64,000 nucleotides of DNA from Anabaena sp. UHCC 0204 (GCF_009711975.1 NZ_VIKW01000002.1:154156-218155); one strand, 5' to 3'. Counted from the first letter of the stretch, positions 45,207 to 54,996 are shown. Made by a program: numbers and translations. The notes: generated by a model from the letters alone, not told the origin.

Positions 45207-47021
45207 TTATCTTCCTGCTAATAATGCTTTGGTTGCAGATTCTCCTAAGACTTTGATTTTTCGATTTAATTGCCAGTTTAACAAGGCTACAACTGTAAAA
45301 TCAGCTAAAAGTGCCATGAAGATTGTTGTTGTTCCTGCGTGTTCTATCGCAGCCCAAGGGAAGGTAGAAAATAACCACAAAGCTGGATTTTCTGATGGAT
45401 TAATATCCGCAACTAAAAGAATAATTGATGGCAGAAACATAGCTACCCCTATAGTCCCAACTGCCCATATATAACGTTTGGGGTTTTTCATGAGTAGCAT
45501 TAGTTGAGCGATTGTGGCATATATCAGCATTAAACTGAAGGATAAAACCATCGCTAAGAGGACTTTATTTTTGTCAATATTATCATCATAGAAATTGTTA
45601 GGAGAGAACAAAATCCAGATCATTATTGGTGTAGTAGCAATTAAAAGATTAATTACTATGGCAACAATTGCCGGGCTTTTTTCACCAAAAACTAAATCTT
45701 GTAATAAAGATTTATCTCGATGATTTTGGTGTCTATATCTTGCCCAATCTTGGATAGTTTGACGATGGGGTGAAAGTACAATAGTTAATGCTAGAACTAA
45801 GGTAAAATTGAATAAAGCAATCAGGAATATCATCCCTACATCGTATCTATCATCTACTGCGGGTATAGTTAATCCTAAAAACATGACCTGAGTAAAAGCT
45901 ATAAATAAATAACTTTGTCCTTTACTCAATATTGTACTATCTGCATTCCGAAAGCAGCGTTTCATTGCTTGCCAAATGCCGTAGGAGCAAATTCCGTAAT
46001 TAACTAATTGAAAGCCAACCAAGGTAATTAAATTTTGTCCTATTGGTAAATAGAAGAATTGTAGCTGCTCTATTGATGAGTCTCTATATGAACGAAACAG
46101 ATTAGGAAATAGATAATTGGTAATATCCCAAGGACTAAAGAATCTAATCCAAGTTAGGGGATTATTGAATTCTCCATAAGACGATACCATTGTCATTGTC
46201 ATAAACAAGAACACAAGTACAGCACCACTACCTAACCAAGGTTGAAAGCTGCTAAACCAGCGACTAATTAAACCAAAAATTAGGGCTGCACTGTAGAAGA
46301 AAATGCAACTAGCAACTAGAACAGCGTAATAACTGAAAATGTGACTTGAGGCAATTTGAGCAGAATGTCCTGCCCAGAAATGTAGAGGAATTGCGGTGAG
46401 AACAAAGAGATAAATTAAACTAGGGACTCCAATGATTTTTCCAGTCAAGAGGCTTGTTTCTGTTTGGGGACTAAGCCGAATAAAGTTCAATGTTCCCCGT
46501 TGTTCTTCTTTGGCTAAATCACTAATTAGTAAATAAGTTCCCCCAACTAATAGTGTAAAAATGAAAATTACACTAAATGCTAAAAATGTGTATTCCCAAT
46601 GATCTCGCCACCACAATTGCCAATCTATTTTATCTAATGGACAAATATTTTTAGATAAATAATGCTGGAGGCTGGATAGCTCATTTTGAACTTGTTGAAG
46701 TTGAGCTTGTAACTGGGGGATAATGGTATTATCTGTGAGGGGAATTTGGCGATAACTTTCTATTCTTTGAGTAAGTACATTTTGTTGTTGATAAAGTGCT
46801 TGCTCTTGCTTTTCATAGCCCGCTCCCAAAGTACAGTAGGTTGCTTTGATATAGTAGTTTTCATCGGGAAATTCTCGTAGTTGAAAGAGGAAAACTATGA
46901 GTTGTAATATTAAAGAAGAACCCATAGCTATCAGGATATTAAAAGGCTTGAATCTGCCTTTAAGTTCTCGGAATAGTTGGGGATTTAATTCTCCCACTCT
47001 GTCTATGAAATTGAGTAACAT
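45207..47021 (-). CDS. ABC-2-type exporter permease subunit
   Basis: A 604-residue membrane protein from the ATG at 47021, which has GGAGGT seven bases upstream; a longer frame opens at 47063. It has about ten or more hydrophobic segments in two blocks and a cytoplasmic or extracytoplasmic loop of about 100 residues with many Gln (about 50-130). DLAKEEQRGTLNFIRLSPQTETSLLTGKI is the usual coupling segment of ABC-2 permeases. The partner ATPase is directly upstream on the same strand, 92 bases away. The cargo is unknown. Confidence 0.83.
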   Translation of the reverse strand: MLLNFIDRVGELNPQLFRELKGRFKPFNILIAMGSSLILQLIVFLFQLREFPDENYYIKATYCTLGAGYEKQEQALYQQQNVLTQRIESYRQIPLTDNTIIPQLQAQLQQVQNELSSLQHYLSKNICPLDKIDWQLWWRDHWEYTFLAFSVIFIFTLLVGGTYLLISDLAKEEQRGTLNFIRLSPQTETSLLTGKIIGVPSLIYLFVLTAIPLHFWAGHSAQIASSHIFSYYAVLVASCIFFYSAALIFGLISRWFSSFQPWLGSGAVLVFLFMTMTMVSSYGEFNNPLTWIRFFSPWDITNYLFPNLFRSYRDSSIEQLQFFYLPIGQNLITLVGFQLVNYGICSYGIWQAMKRCFRNADSTILSKGQSYLFIAFTQVMFLGLTIPAVDDRYDVGMIFLIALFNFTLVLALTIVLSPHRQTIQDWARYRHQNHRDKSLLQDLVFGEKSPAIVAIVINLLIATTPIMIWILFSPNNFYDDNIDKNKVLLAMVLSFSLMLIYATIAQLMLLMKNPKRYIWAVGTIGVAMFLPSIILLVADINPSENPALWLFSTFPWAAIEHAGTTTIFMALLADFTVVALLNWQLNRKIKVLGESATKALLAGR

Positions 47022-47113
47022 AGTCAATACCTCCAAAAATTGAGAAGTTTTATTTTTGAACAATTTTTAACTTTGTGCAGAAAATAAATCCAAAATCTAA
47101 AATCCAAAATTAT

Positions 47114-48064
47114 CTATGATGCTTGTTTGTGACCTAATTTCAGGAAAATAGTTTCTAGGTCTTCTTGGGTACAATGAAACTCTGTTAAAGGAATTCCTGT
47201 ACTGACAAGCGATCGCAATAAATCAGCAGAATCTTCTGGTTTACCGGAAAAATTGACTCGCACACTATTTTGACTAGGTATTACCTCCCACTCTTCTACT
47301 AAAGGATGATTTTTTAGTTCACTCACTAATATATCTATATTGCCCAAAGTGGAGACTAAAATCTGCTGTCGGGAAAGACGCTGATAAAGATGTTTGAGTG
47401 AAGAACTTTCCACTAAAAAACCTAGTTCCATAATTCCCACTGACGTACACAATTCCGCTAAGTCACTGAGAACGTGGGAGGAAATTAAAATTGTCATTCC
47501 GGCTTCTTGTAAAGCTTTAATAATTTCCCGAAATTGCATCCGCGCAATGGGATCAAGTCCAGAAACAGGTTCATCTAAAAGGAGTAAAATTGGTTCATGA
47601 ATAATGGTGCGGGCTAAACTTAAGCGCTGCTTCATGCCCCGTGAGAGGGTAGAAATCATGCTATGGCGTTTATTACCCAGTTGAATGAGTTCTAGAACTT
47701 CGTGGAGACGTTGGGTACGGTGCTTTCCTTGCAAGCGATACAACCGCGCAAAATAATCTAAATAATCCCAAACTGTCAAATCTTCATATAGTGGGTAGTC
47801 ATCAGGTAAATAACCAAGACGACGTTTAAGTTTGAGGTTGCTTTGATCTCGTAAAAGGCGATCGCCGTTAATATAAATCTCACCAGTAGTCGGTTCTTCA
47901 GCAGTGGCTAACATCCGAATTAGGGTGGTTTTACCCGCCCCATTAGGACCAATTAATCCGTAAACTTCACCCCTATGGATTTCTAAGTCAACATCATTGA
48001 CAGCAACGTGCCTTTCAAATTGCTTAGTTAGTCCAGTGGTGCGAATTGCTATTTCTTTTACCAT
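47114..48064 (-). CDS. ABC exporter ATPase (ABC-2 type)
   Basis: A 316-residue ATPase from the ATG at 48064; a longer frame opens at 48091. Walker A is GPNGAGKTT (39-47), the signature LSRGMKQR, Walker B LLLLDEPVSGLDP and the H-switch SSHVL. The C-terminal 90 residues (SLKHLYQRLSRQQILVSTLG...) are typical of ABC-2 exporters such as NatA/CcmA-like proteins. It is paired with the permease at 45207-47021. Confidence 0.88.
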   Translation of the reverse strand: MVKEIAIRTTGLTKQFERHVAVNDVDLEIHRGEVYGLIGPNGAGKTTLIRMLATAEEPTTGEIYINGDRLLRDQSNLKLKRRLGYLPDDYPLYEDLTVWDYLDYFARLYRLQGKHRTQRLHEVLELIQLGNKRHSMISTLSRGMKQRLSLARTIIHEPILLLLDEPVSGLDPIARMQFREIIKALQEAGMTILISSHVLSDLAELCTSVGIMELGFLVESSSLKHLYQRLSRQQILVSTLGNIDILVSELKNHPLVEEWEVIPSQNSVRVNFSGKPEDSADLLRSLVSTGIPLTEFHCTQEDLETIFLKLGHKQAS

Positions 48065-48314
48065 CGCGGCTGGGGTGTGGCTTGTGTGCAATAGTTAACT
48101 TAACTTGTTTATACAGTAGTCTTTATCTTTGTTTCGGAAATAGAAACAGAATAATTAAAAATTAAAAAGAATTTGTTTTTTGCATCTTGCCTTTTGCTTA
48201 ACTCAAACTCCCACAGATCGGTTAAATTAGCGGTATGCTAGTTGGAAAATACCACTCTCAAATAACTTGCGGCTGAATAGTGTCTGCTTCATTTGAGTAA
48301 TTATAGAGGCGAAT

Positions 48315-48836
48315 ATGCCAAGAACACAGAAAAACGATAACTTTGTTGACAAATCCTTTACCGTGATGGCAGATATCATCCTCAAGATATTGCCAACCAA
48401 CAAAAAAGCCAAAGAAGCATTTGTCTATTACCGAGATGGGATGTCCGCACAGGCAGAAGGTGAATATGCCGAAGCACTGGATTACTATGTAGAAGCCTTA
48501 GAAATGGAAGAAGACTCTAATGATCGGAGTTATATTCTATATAATATGGGGTTAATTTATGCTAGTAACGGTGATCATAATAAGGCTTTAGAGTATTATC
48601 ATCAGGCTATTGAGTTAAATCCCCGCTTACCCCAAGCTTTGAATAACATCGCTGTAATTTATCATTTTCAAGGTGAGAGAGCTAAGGAAACTGGGGATAA
48701 TGACGGTGGTGAAGCATTATTTGATCAAGCAGCGGATTATTGGATTAGAGCAATTCGCATGGCCCCTAATAATTATATTGAAGCCCAAAACTGGCTCAAA
48801 ACTACTGGGCGATCGCAAATTGACATATTCTTTTAA
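48315..48836 (+). CDS. ycf3: Photosystem I assembly protein Ycf3
   Basis: A 173-residue thylakoid-associated TPR protein required for Photosystem I assembly. The conserved start [21 protein letters not shown], three TPR units ([57 protein letters not shown]) and the ending RSQIDIFF are all present at normal length. It is followed by a tandem repeat and gatC. Confidence 0.96.
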   Translation: MPRTQKNDNFVDKSFTVMADIILKILPTNKKAKEAFVYYRDGMSAQAEGEYAEALDYYVEALEMEEDSNDRSYILYNMGLIYASNGDHNKALEYYHQAIELNPRLPQALNNIAVIYHFQGERAKETGDNDGGEALFDQAADYWIRAIRMAPNNYIEAQNWLKTTGRSQIDIFF

Positions 48837-48869
48837 ACAATTAGTCGGTTGTCAGTTGTTTTATTTCCC

Positions 48870-48904
48870 CTGACTACTGACTATTGACTATTAACCACTG
48901 ACCA
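48870..48904. repeat. Degenerate five-copy 7-nt tandem repeat
   Basis: CTGACTA, CTGACTA, TTGACTA, TTAACCA, CTGACCA run head to tail between ycf3 and gatC. The unit is close to the GGTCAGT family read on the other strand. Confidence 0.8.
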
Positions 48905-48914
48905 CAAATAAATT

Positions 48915-49205
48915 ATGATTGATAGTGAACAAGTTCGTAAAGTTGCTAATCTCGCTCGTTTAGAATTGACAGCAGAGGAAGAAACAAAATTTACTACTCA
49001 ACTAGGTAGTATTCTGGATTATATAGAACAACTAAATCAACTGGATGTTACCAATGTCGCGCCAACAACCAGAGCTATTGATGTTAGCAATGTTACTAGA
49101 GAAGATATTCTCCAACCCTATCCTGAAAGGGAAGCAATCCTCAACAGTGCGCCTCAGCAGGAAGGTGATTTTTTCCGAGTTCCCAAAATTCTCAATGCTG
49201 ATTAG
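48915..49205 (+). CDS. gatC: Asp-tRNA(Asn)/Glu-tRNA(Gln) amidotransferase subunit C
   Basis: A 96-residue GatC that stabilises the GatA/GatB amidotransferase in indirect Gln-tRNA and Asn-tRNA synthesis. VRKVANLARLELTAEEETKFTTQLGSILDYIEQLNQLDV and ILNSAPQQEGDFFRVPKIL are family hallmarks. The gatA and gatB genes are not adjacent, as is usual in cyanobacteria. Confidence 0.95.
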   Translation: MIDSEQVRKVANLARLELTAEEETKFTTQLGSILDYIEQLNQLDVTNVAPTTRAIDVSNVTREDILQPYPEREAILNSAPQQEGDFFRVPKILNAD

Positions 49206-49712
49206 GAACTAACTGGAGAGATAGGGAAGAATTTTTCCTTCTCCCTTTCAACTTCAATACAAAAGAGTAGAGACGCTCCGAGGAACGTCTCTACATCCCC
49301 GTAGGGACAGGGGATTAGGGGATTAGGTTTTTGGGTATGAGAATAATATAGCAGATGATTTTTTATTTGCCAAGTATTTGACAACAATTTTCTGCCTACT
49401 GATGTCAAAAAATATCCGTATTGCTGGGGTAGATTACAAAAATAACTTAATAATCCATTAGTGTTAACTGCAAGTGCAACCTTTTTTCCTCCGAAAAAAC
49501 AACAAAAATCATCTTTATATTTTAACTCAAGTTGCTAGTTATCTAGTTGAGACTGGTAATGGGTAATTGATAAATTTCTGTTTTCATCCTGTTAATCCTT
49601 TAATCGGTGGACATCCTGATATGGCTTGCGCCACGCTACGCTATCAAACAGTTTACTTAACTAAAGACTTTTCAAACATCCTCTCAACAGACTAGGAAAC
49701 CCTATATACAAA
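49206..49712. other. Intergenic region with a dispersed palindrome, no gene seen
   Basis: This 507-bp gap holds the palindrome at 49268-49293, GGGATTAGGGGATTAGG short repeats, and GCTTGCGCCACGCTACGCTATC (about 49624-49645), a repeat type common in Nostocales. A 68-codon leftward frame (49202-49408) overlaps repeats and is not called. Confidence 0.55.
49268..49293. repeat. Dispersed palindrome, copy 3 of 4
   Basis: TAGAGACGCTCC...GGAACGTCTCTA, about 60 bases after the gatC stop. Confidence 0.82.
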
Positions 49713-50207
49713 ATGCAAAAACCAAATATTACAATTAGAAAAGCCACTATAAATGATCATCCAGGAGTGAACAAGTACGCACTCAAACTCGTTCATCAAC
49801 ATCAAAATTTCAATCCTTTAAGATTTGTTGAATTTGAAAATCATCAACAACAGCTTTTTGATTTTTTTGCTCAACAAATTGTAAATCCTCAAGCAGTTGT
49901 ATTGGTTGTAGAAGTAGAAAATGAAATTGTTGGTTACTCCTTTATCCGGTTAGAAGAAAGCAGTTTAGTTGATATTGCCCCAGCAGCAGTATGGCTTCAT
50001 GATATATACATTGATGAATCAGCGCGGGGACTGGGAGCAGGAAAATTACTATTAAATGCTACAGTAGATGCAGCAAAACAATTAGGTTCAAAAATATTGA
50101 TCCTCCAAGTTGCAGCCCAAAATCAGTTTGCTAAAAAGTTATTTGAAGATCATGGATTTAATGTGGCAACTTACGAGATGATGATGAATTTAAATCTTGA
50201 AGAATGA
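49713..50207 (+). CDS. GNAT-family N-acetyltransferase
   Basis: A 164-residue GNAT fold protein: VVLVVEVENEIVGYSFIRLEE, then the core WLHDIYIDESARGLGAGKLLLNATVDAAKQLG with the acetyl-CoA loop RGLGAG, and LQVAAQNQFAKKLFEDHGF. The substrate is unknown. It is a single gene. Confidence 0.86.
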   Translation: MQKPNITIRKATINDHPGVNKYALKLVHQHQNFNPLRFVEFENHQQQLFDFFAQQIVNPQAVVLVVEVENEIVGYSFIRLEESSLVDIAPAAVWLHDIYIDESARGLGAGKLLLNATVDAAKQLGSKILILQVAAQNQFAKKLFEDHGFNVATYEMMMNLNLEE

Positions 50208-50447
50208 AAAAGTCTAATTAATTATTAGCTCTGGCGATTATAAATCGCCCAAAAATCATCATATATCATCTTGATCAATAAAAAATCTAACTTCCGAGAG
50301 ATGAAGATTTAGTCCTGGAGTTTTCTTGCCAATGTTCAAGATTTTGTATTAGAAAACACTATTTACTGCGGCCAAAATTTTCACCACTTCTTCCCGTTTG
50401 TTCACAAAATCCCAGAATCTTGTAAAGGATTAGGAACGGGAATAAAA

Positions 50448-50585
50448 ATGATGAAACAGCTAAAACAGTCGCAGCCGACACAAACTAATATTCTAATTTA
50501 TCTGATTGTCCCCTTTGTCTTTCTTGTCCTCCTGATTGTCCTAGTCTTCCTTGCACCTTTAGTCCAAGATTCCCAGGAAGACTAG
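50448..50585 (+). CDS. Small single-span membrane protein (45 residues)
   Basis: A 45-codon frame with a polar N-terminus (MMKQLKQSQPTQTN), one strongly hydrophobic span (about residues 15-36, rich in Leu/Ile/Val/Phe) and an acidic C-terminus (QDSQED). The sequence is protein-like, with a typical small membrane protein layout, but the ribosome site is weak (GGAACGGG about 7 bases upstream). It is not one of the photosystem or cytochrome b6f small subunits that I recognise. Confidence 0.5.
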   Translation: MMKQLKQSQPTQTNILIYLIVPFVFLVLLIVLVFLAPLVQDSQED

Positions 50586-50658
50586 ATTAACAATTCAAAT
50601 TCCCCTGCATATAGTTTGGGAATTAAGGAAATTAGGGTTTATGAGCGATCGCATTATC

Positions 50659-50682
50659 AGAGACGTTCCATAGAACGTCTCT
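50659..50682. repeat. Dispersed palindrome, copy 4 of 4
   Basis: AGAGACGTTC-CATA-GAACGTCTCT, close to the stop of the leftward giant gene. Confidence 0.85.
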
Positions 50683-50706
50683 ATCAGGATTCTAGAACAT
50701 GATCTT

Positions 50707-53700
50707 CTAAGCTACAGGAGTCAAATTCACTTTAACAACCATATCATTGAAGTCTTTGTCACCACCACCAAATAGATCCTCAAAACCAAAAGTATTATCA
50801 CCTAAAATCCGCACATGATCAGCGCCATCTGAATTAGCACCCAAGAAGGTAAAGTAAATATTTGGGTTATTATTAGGATCGCTATCAAGTAGGGCATCGG
50901 GTGTACCATTAGCAATCAGAAATGGTACAAAGAGAGAACCACCGTGAAGTGTCGCATTAAAAACTGCTGTTCCACTGTTGTTTACAGTTAAATTAATATC
51001 AGGAACACGCCCATTCAGAGCCGCTTGAATATAACCATCTTGTCCAGGGAGAATATCGGCCGTACCATCACCATTAATATCAATCCCACCATTCTCATCT
51101 GTGATGCGATAGAAGCCAATAAAATTGTTAAAACTTGCTTCTCGGTTAACAACAAACTCAGCGTTTACTGTACCAGTAATATTCCGCAAATCCAGCGATT
51201 CTCCCTGTGGTTTATTTTGTAGATTTGTACCCAGAGATATAGCTTTATCACTTGCCTTAATCGTGACTAGCAAATCCTCAAAACCATTAGGATTACCAGA
51301 ACCATCTTCCCAAGCTAGGGAGAAACTATCAGATCCCAAATCTGTAATCTTGAGGGTAGAAGGGGCAGGAAACAGGACATTTTCTTTGGCAGTGGTGTTA
51401 TTGAGTACAGACTCGGTTGAACCACCTTTAACCAAATAGAATCTCAAATTATCATTAGAATTAAATCCTAATAATCGGCTGAGGTTAGTGGGATCAAAGC
51501 CAGCAGGAGGATTAGTAAGCGCAGAGAAAATTACCTGACTTCTTAATAAAGCTTTTTCTGCATAACCCGCAGCACCTGGAGCAATACCGTCAATTGTACC
51601 AGCCGCATCATCAACGGTAAATACCCCTATTTCATTAATAAAACTAGAACTGCGTCCTGTTAATTTAACGTCTAGAGTAGCGTTGCCATTATTAGCTTTG
51701 ATATTAAAAACATCATCACTAATCTTTGTCAGAAATTTGTTAGAAGCTGTTCCACCGTTACCATTTTCGTTGATATCGTTAATATTGATGGTTAACGCTT
51801 TTTCATAAATTAGTCCAGCTGCATCTTGTGTTTTAACTCGGATACTGTAATTGGACTTAGTTTCAAAATCTGGAGAAAAGTTAATTTTGAGTTGATCTCC
51901 ATCAATAGTGAAAGCACCATTATCATCATCACCATCACCCTCAATTAAGTGATAAGTGAAAGTATCTCCTGCATCTGGATCAGTAGTAGTCAATACACCA
52001 ACAACAGAGTTAGCGGCAACATTTTCATCAATACTGGTATTGCTAATTCCTAAATCTGTGGGCGCTGTATTTGTACCTGTTTCGTTGATATCATTGATGG
52101 TGATAGTCAACTGTTTCTCATGAATTAGTCCAGCCGCATCTTGTGTCTTGACTCGGATACTGTAATTAGACTTAGTTTCAAAGTCTGGAGAAAAGTTAAT
52201 TTTGAGTTGATCTCCCTCAATAGAGAAAGCAGTATTATCAGTGTCTCCCTCACCCGCAACTAGGTGATAAGTAAAAGTATCTCCTGCATCTGGATCAGTA
52301 GTAGTCAATACACCAACAACAGAGAAAGCGGCAACATTTTCATCAATACTTGTATTGCTAATTCCTAAATCTGTGGGTGCTGAATTTGGTAGTGTTTCGT
52401 CAATATCATTGATGGTAATCGTCAACTGTTTCTCATAAATTAGTCCACCTTTATCTGTAGTGCGGACTCGGACAGTGTAATTGGACTTAGTTTCAAAATC
52501 TGGAGAAAAGTTAACTACCAAGCTATGACCATTAATGCTGAAAGCACTATTATCAGCATCGCCATCACCAGCAACTAGGCTATATGTAAAAGTATCGTTT
52601 TGGTTGGGGTCAATGGTGCTGAGTGAACCAACAACTGTATTAACTGGAACATTTTCATTAATACTTGTATTGCTGAGTGCTAAATCTGTGGGTGCTTGAT
52701 TGACAAATTTGCCGAATATCACATAAGCTGCTCCAGATTTGATACCATTAGCATCAGCAAAAGGAGAGCTAATAATGATGTCTTTAACACCATCACCATT
52801 AACATCCCCAGCACCGCTAACGGAGAAACCTAACTCTTTATCTATGGAAAGACCATCAATAACAAAGCCATTCTCTCCGTTGAGACTTGATATATCAAAG
52901 GTAGGACTAAAGGGAGTTTTACTACCATAGACTACATAGGCTTGACCCTTGGAATTAGCAAAGGGAGCGCCAATAATGATGTCATCAATACCGTCATCGT
53001 TAACATCCTTTAAATCACTGACAGACCAACCGAAATTGTTAAAAGGAGCAATACCGTTGATGGCAAAGCCATTGTTGCCATTGAGTTGTGACAGTTCAAC
53101 AGTATTATCAAAACCGCCCTCTTTACCAAAGACTACATAGCTTTTACCAGTAAACTCTATACCTCCATCTCTTGCACCAATGATTAGATCACCAATTCCG
53201 TCACCATTGATATCTCCAGCTTTACTAACAAAGAAGCCAGATTGATCAACATCTTGTCCATTGATGGTAAAACCATCGTTAGGATTAAGGTTGGAGACGT
53301 TGATATCATAAGTAAAGGGGTTGTCTTGTTTACGTCCATAGATCACAAAACTGCTGCCAGAATTGTTACCATTAGGGTCTGCATAAGGCGCACCAATAAT
53401 GATGTCATCAACACCATCACCGTTCATATCCCCCGCATCACTCACGGAATAGCCTAAGTTGCCTAAGTTATTTTTATCATTGCTGTAGATGATCAAGCCG
53501 TCATCAAACCCAAAGTCTGGAGAGTCGAGGTCTATGACTGAAGGAAGATTCGTTTTCCCAAAGATGACATAGCTTTCGCCGTAAATACCTGGTCCATTAT
53601 TGCCAGGATTAGTTGCACCAATTAATAGGTCTTTGATGCCATCACCATTAAGATCACCGGCACTACTAACAGCCCAACCTGCATTACTACTTAATTCAAA

Positions 53701-54195
53701 TGTACTGCCTGGAATAGTAACGCCCTTGTTGCCAAGGTTGGAAAGTTCAATGGGATTACTAAAATAGTTGGATTCTTTACTACCAAAGATGACATAAGCA
53801 TTGCCGAGACTATTGGCAATAGGACCAGGTGCGCCAATTGCTAGGTCATCAACACCATCACCGTTCATATCCCCAATGTTGCTAACGGAACGGCCTGATT
53901 CATCAGCACTTGCAGCCCCGTTGATCACAAAACCTTTAGTACCATCAAGAGTCGAAAGATCAATGGTTTGACTAAAGCCTTCTTTACTACCAAAAACTAC
54001 ATAAGTCTTACCTGCATCACCTTGATTATTGGGATTGGCTAACGGCGCACCAATTACGATGTCGTCAATACCATCACCATTCATATCTCCAGCATTGCTA
54101 ACTGAGTAGCCTAATGTGTCGTTTTCTTCTTCACCTTTAATAATAAAGCCGTTGTTACCGTCAAGTGTGGAGAGATTAAAAATTGCTTCGCTCAT
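50707..54195 (-). CDS. Giant exported protein: seven FG-GAP blades, three cadherin-like repeats, DUF4114
   Basis: A 1162-residue protein. Seven FG-GAP repeats, each with a D.NGDG..D..IG calcium loop (for example DMNGDGIDDIVIGAP), fill residues about 15-495 and should form one seven-bladed integrin-alpha-like propeller. Three cadherin-like repeats follow (about 498-600, 602-706, 708-812), each starting APTDL..SNTSI.ENV and ending LTI.INDI.E. The last 350 residues form a DUF4114 module (NTFGFEDLFGGGDKDFNDMVVK). There is no Sec signal, so type I secretion is likely. A role in adhesion or surface coating is expected. The region upstream carries three repeated hairpins. Confidence 0.85.
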   Translation of the reverse strand: MSEAIFNLSTLDGNNGFIIKGEEENDTLGYSVSNAGDMNGDGIDDIVIGAPLANPNNQGDAGKTYVVFGSKEGFSQTIDLSTLDGTKGFVINGAASADESGRSVSNIGDMNGDGVDDLAIGAPGPIANSLGNAYVIFGSKESNYFSNPIELSNLGNKGVTIPGSTFELSSNAGWAVSSAGDLNGDGIKDLLIGATNPGNNGPGIYGESYVIFGKTNLPSVIDLDSPDFGFDDGLIIYSNDKNNLGNLGYSVSDAGDMNGDGVDDIIIGAPYADPNGNNSGSSFVIYGRKQDNPFTYDINVSNLNPNDGFTINGQDVDQSGFFVSKAGDINGDGIGDLIIGARDGGIEFTGKSYVVFGKEGGFDNTVELSQLNGNNGFAINGIAPFNNFGWSVSDLKDVNDDGIDDIIIGAPFANSKGQAYVVYGSKTPFSPTFDISSLNGENGFVIDGLSIDKELGFSVSGAGDVNGDGVKDIIISSPFADANGIKSGAAYVIFGKFVNQAPTDLALSNTSINENVPVNTVVGSLSTIDPNQNDTFTYSLVAGDGDADNSAFSINGHSLVVNFSPDFETKSNYTVRVRTTDKGGLIYEKQLTITINDIDETLPNSAPTDLGISNTSIDENVAAFSVVGVLTTTDPDAGDTFTYHLVAGEGDTDNTAFSIEGDQLKINFSPDFETKSNYSIRVKTQDAAGLIHEKQLTITINDINETGTNTAPTDLGISNTSIDENVAANSVVGVLTTTDPDAGDTFTYHLIEGDGDDDNGAFTIDGDQLKINFSPDFETKSNYSIRVKTQDAAGLIYEKALTININDINENGNGGTASNKFLTKISDDVFNIKANNGNATLDVKLTGRSSSFINEIGVFTVDDAAGTIDGIAPGAAGYAEKALLRSQVIFSALTNPPAGFDPTNLSRLLGFNSNDNLRFYLVKGGSTESVLNNTTAKENVLFPAPSTLKITDLGSDSFSLAWEDGSGNPNGFEDLLVTIKASDKAISLGTNLQNKPQGESLDLRNITGTVNAEFVVNREASFNNFIGFYRITDENGGIDINGDGTADILPGQDGYIQAALNGRVPDINLTVNNSGTAVFNATLHGGSLFVPFLIANGTPDALLDSDPNNNPNIYFTFLGANSDGADHVRILGDNTFGFEDLFGGGDKDFNDMVVKVNLTPVA
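51760..52390 (-). repeat. Tandem cadherin-like repeats 2 and 3, about 315-bp period
   Basis: The DNA for repeat 2 (about 52075-52390) and repeat 3 (about 51760-52070) is nearly identical over long stretches (shared SPDFETKSNYSIRVKTQDAA and DENVA...VVGVLTTTDPDAGD). Repeat 1 is clearly more diverged. This points to a recent tandem duplication. Confidence 0.85.
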
Positions 54196-54317
54196 AGTGG
54201 TGTAATATTGTTGGTTTTTTCAATTTTTGATAAACTTCCGGTACTGGAAAGCCTTTTGAACAGGCAATTTCACCCTATTTACAGAAATATTTGCTATAAA
54301 TCTGCGTTCAGAAATAG

Positions 54318-54345
54318 CTCTAGGCTGTAGTTGAGTAGCCAGAGT
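54318..54345. repeat. Constant-loop hairpin, copy 1
   Basis: CTCT-A-GGC and GCC-AGAG arms (one bulged A) surround the loop TGTAGTTGAGTA. It lies in the region upstream of the leftward giant gene. Confidence 0.75.
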
Positions 54346-54402
54346 CACTGTTGATGGCAATATGAACACCCTTAGTTAGGGTAAATCTGCGTTACGAAAT
54401 GG

Positions 54403-54429
54403 CTCTAGGCTGTAGTTGAGTACCTAGAG
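54403..54429. repeat. Constant-loop hairpin, copy 2
   Basis: CTCTAGG / CCTAGAG perfect 7-bp stem with the same TGTAGTTGAGT loop. The 18 bases before it (AAATCTGCGTT..GAAAT.G) are also shared with copy 1. Confidence 0.78.
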
Positions 54430-54718
54430 TGAGTGCAATACTTTGTCGGTTAAGAACCTGAAAGTTATCAATTCGTTGGGGAAAAGCTTTAAGGGTAAAG
54501 GGTTTTCTTCATCCTTTTCCTTTTCTTCTTTCCCCTCCTAACCGCGCAGTATTAAGAGTAGGTGTTACAGCAAATTGTGATCAAACTTGCCACAAGTCAA
54601 AGTCATAAAACCAATGCAGAACTTCGCATGGGATTCATTTTTGTGGTTTATTTGCTCGAAAACTGCTGTAATTGCAGTAGCGGAATAGAAATTAATGCCC
54701 TGGTGTAGTGTTACTGTT

Positions 54719-54741
54719 CTGGCTTGTAGTTGAGTGGCCAG
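54719..54741. repeat. Constant-loop hairpin, copy 3
   Basis: CTGGC / GCCAG stem with loop TTGTAGTTGAGTG. The stem sequence differs from copy 2, but both sides changed together. Confidence 0.72.
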
Positions 54742-54908
54742 AGTTAGTATAGATAATTTGTTGGGGATGGTTAGCCCAATTCGGCAAAGCATAATTAAAA
54801 ACTTAAAAAGCAGATTAAACCAGCTTTTTAGAAATTTTTAATGATGTTTATTTTTGCTGCGCTGCACTAGATTAACTTTCATGCTCAGTGAAACCTCGAC
54901 ATTAATAT

Positions 54909-54996
54909 AATCAAATCCAGGTCTATGGAAGACTTGGGGTTTTTGCCGATGACACCCAAACGAGTGAAGATGCTAACGTGTATGCCTGATTTGATT
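54909..54996. other. Possible structured RNA element
   Basis: AATCAAATC-C-AGG (54909-54921) pairs with CCTGATTTGATT (54985-54996), 12 bp with one bulge. Inside are GTCT/AGAC (54921-54933) and TTGGG/CCCAA (54934-54959). This is a multi-stem layout found by eye, without support from related sequences. Confidence 0.3.

Noticed and set aside
49202-49408. 68-codon leftward frame after gatC
   Set aside because: Runs across a dispersed palindrome and short repeats; no protein-like pattern.
54565-54792. 75-codon leftward frame in the long gap
   Set aside because: Contains one of the constant-loop hairpins and has no domain; probably chance.
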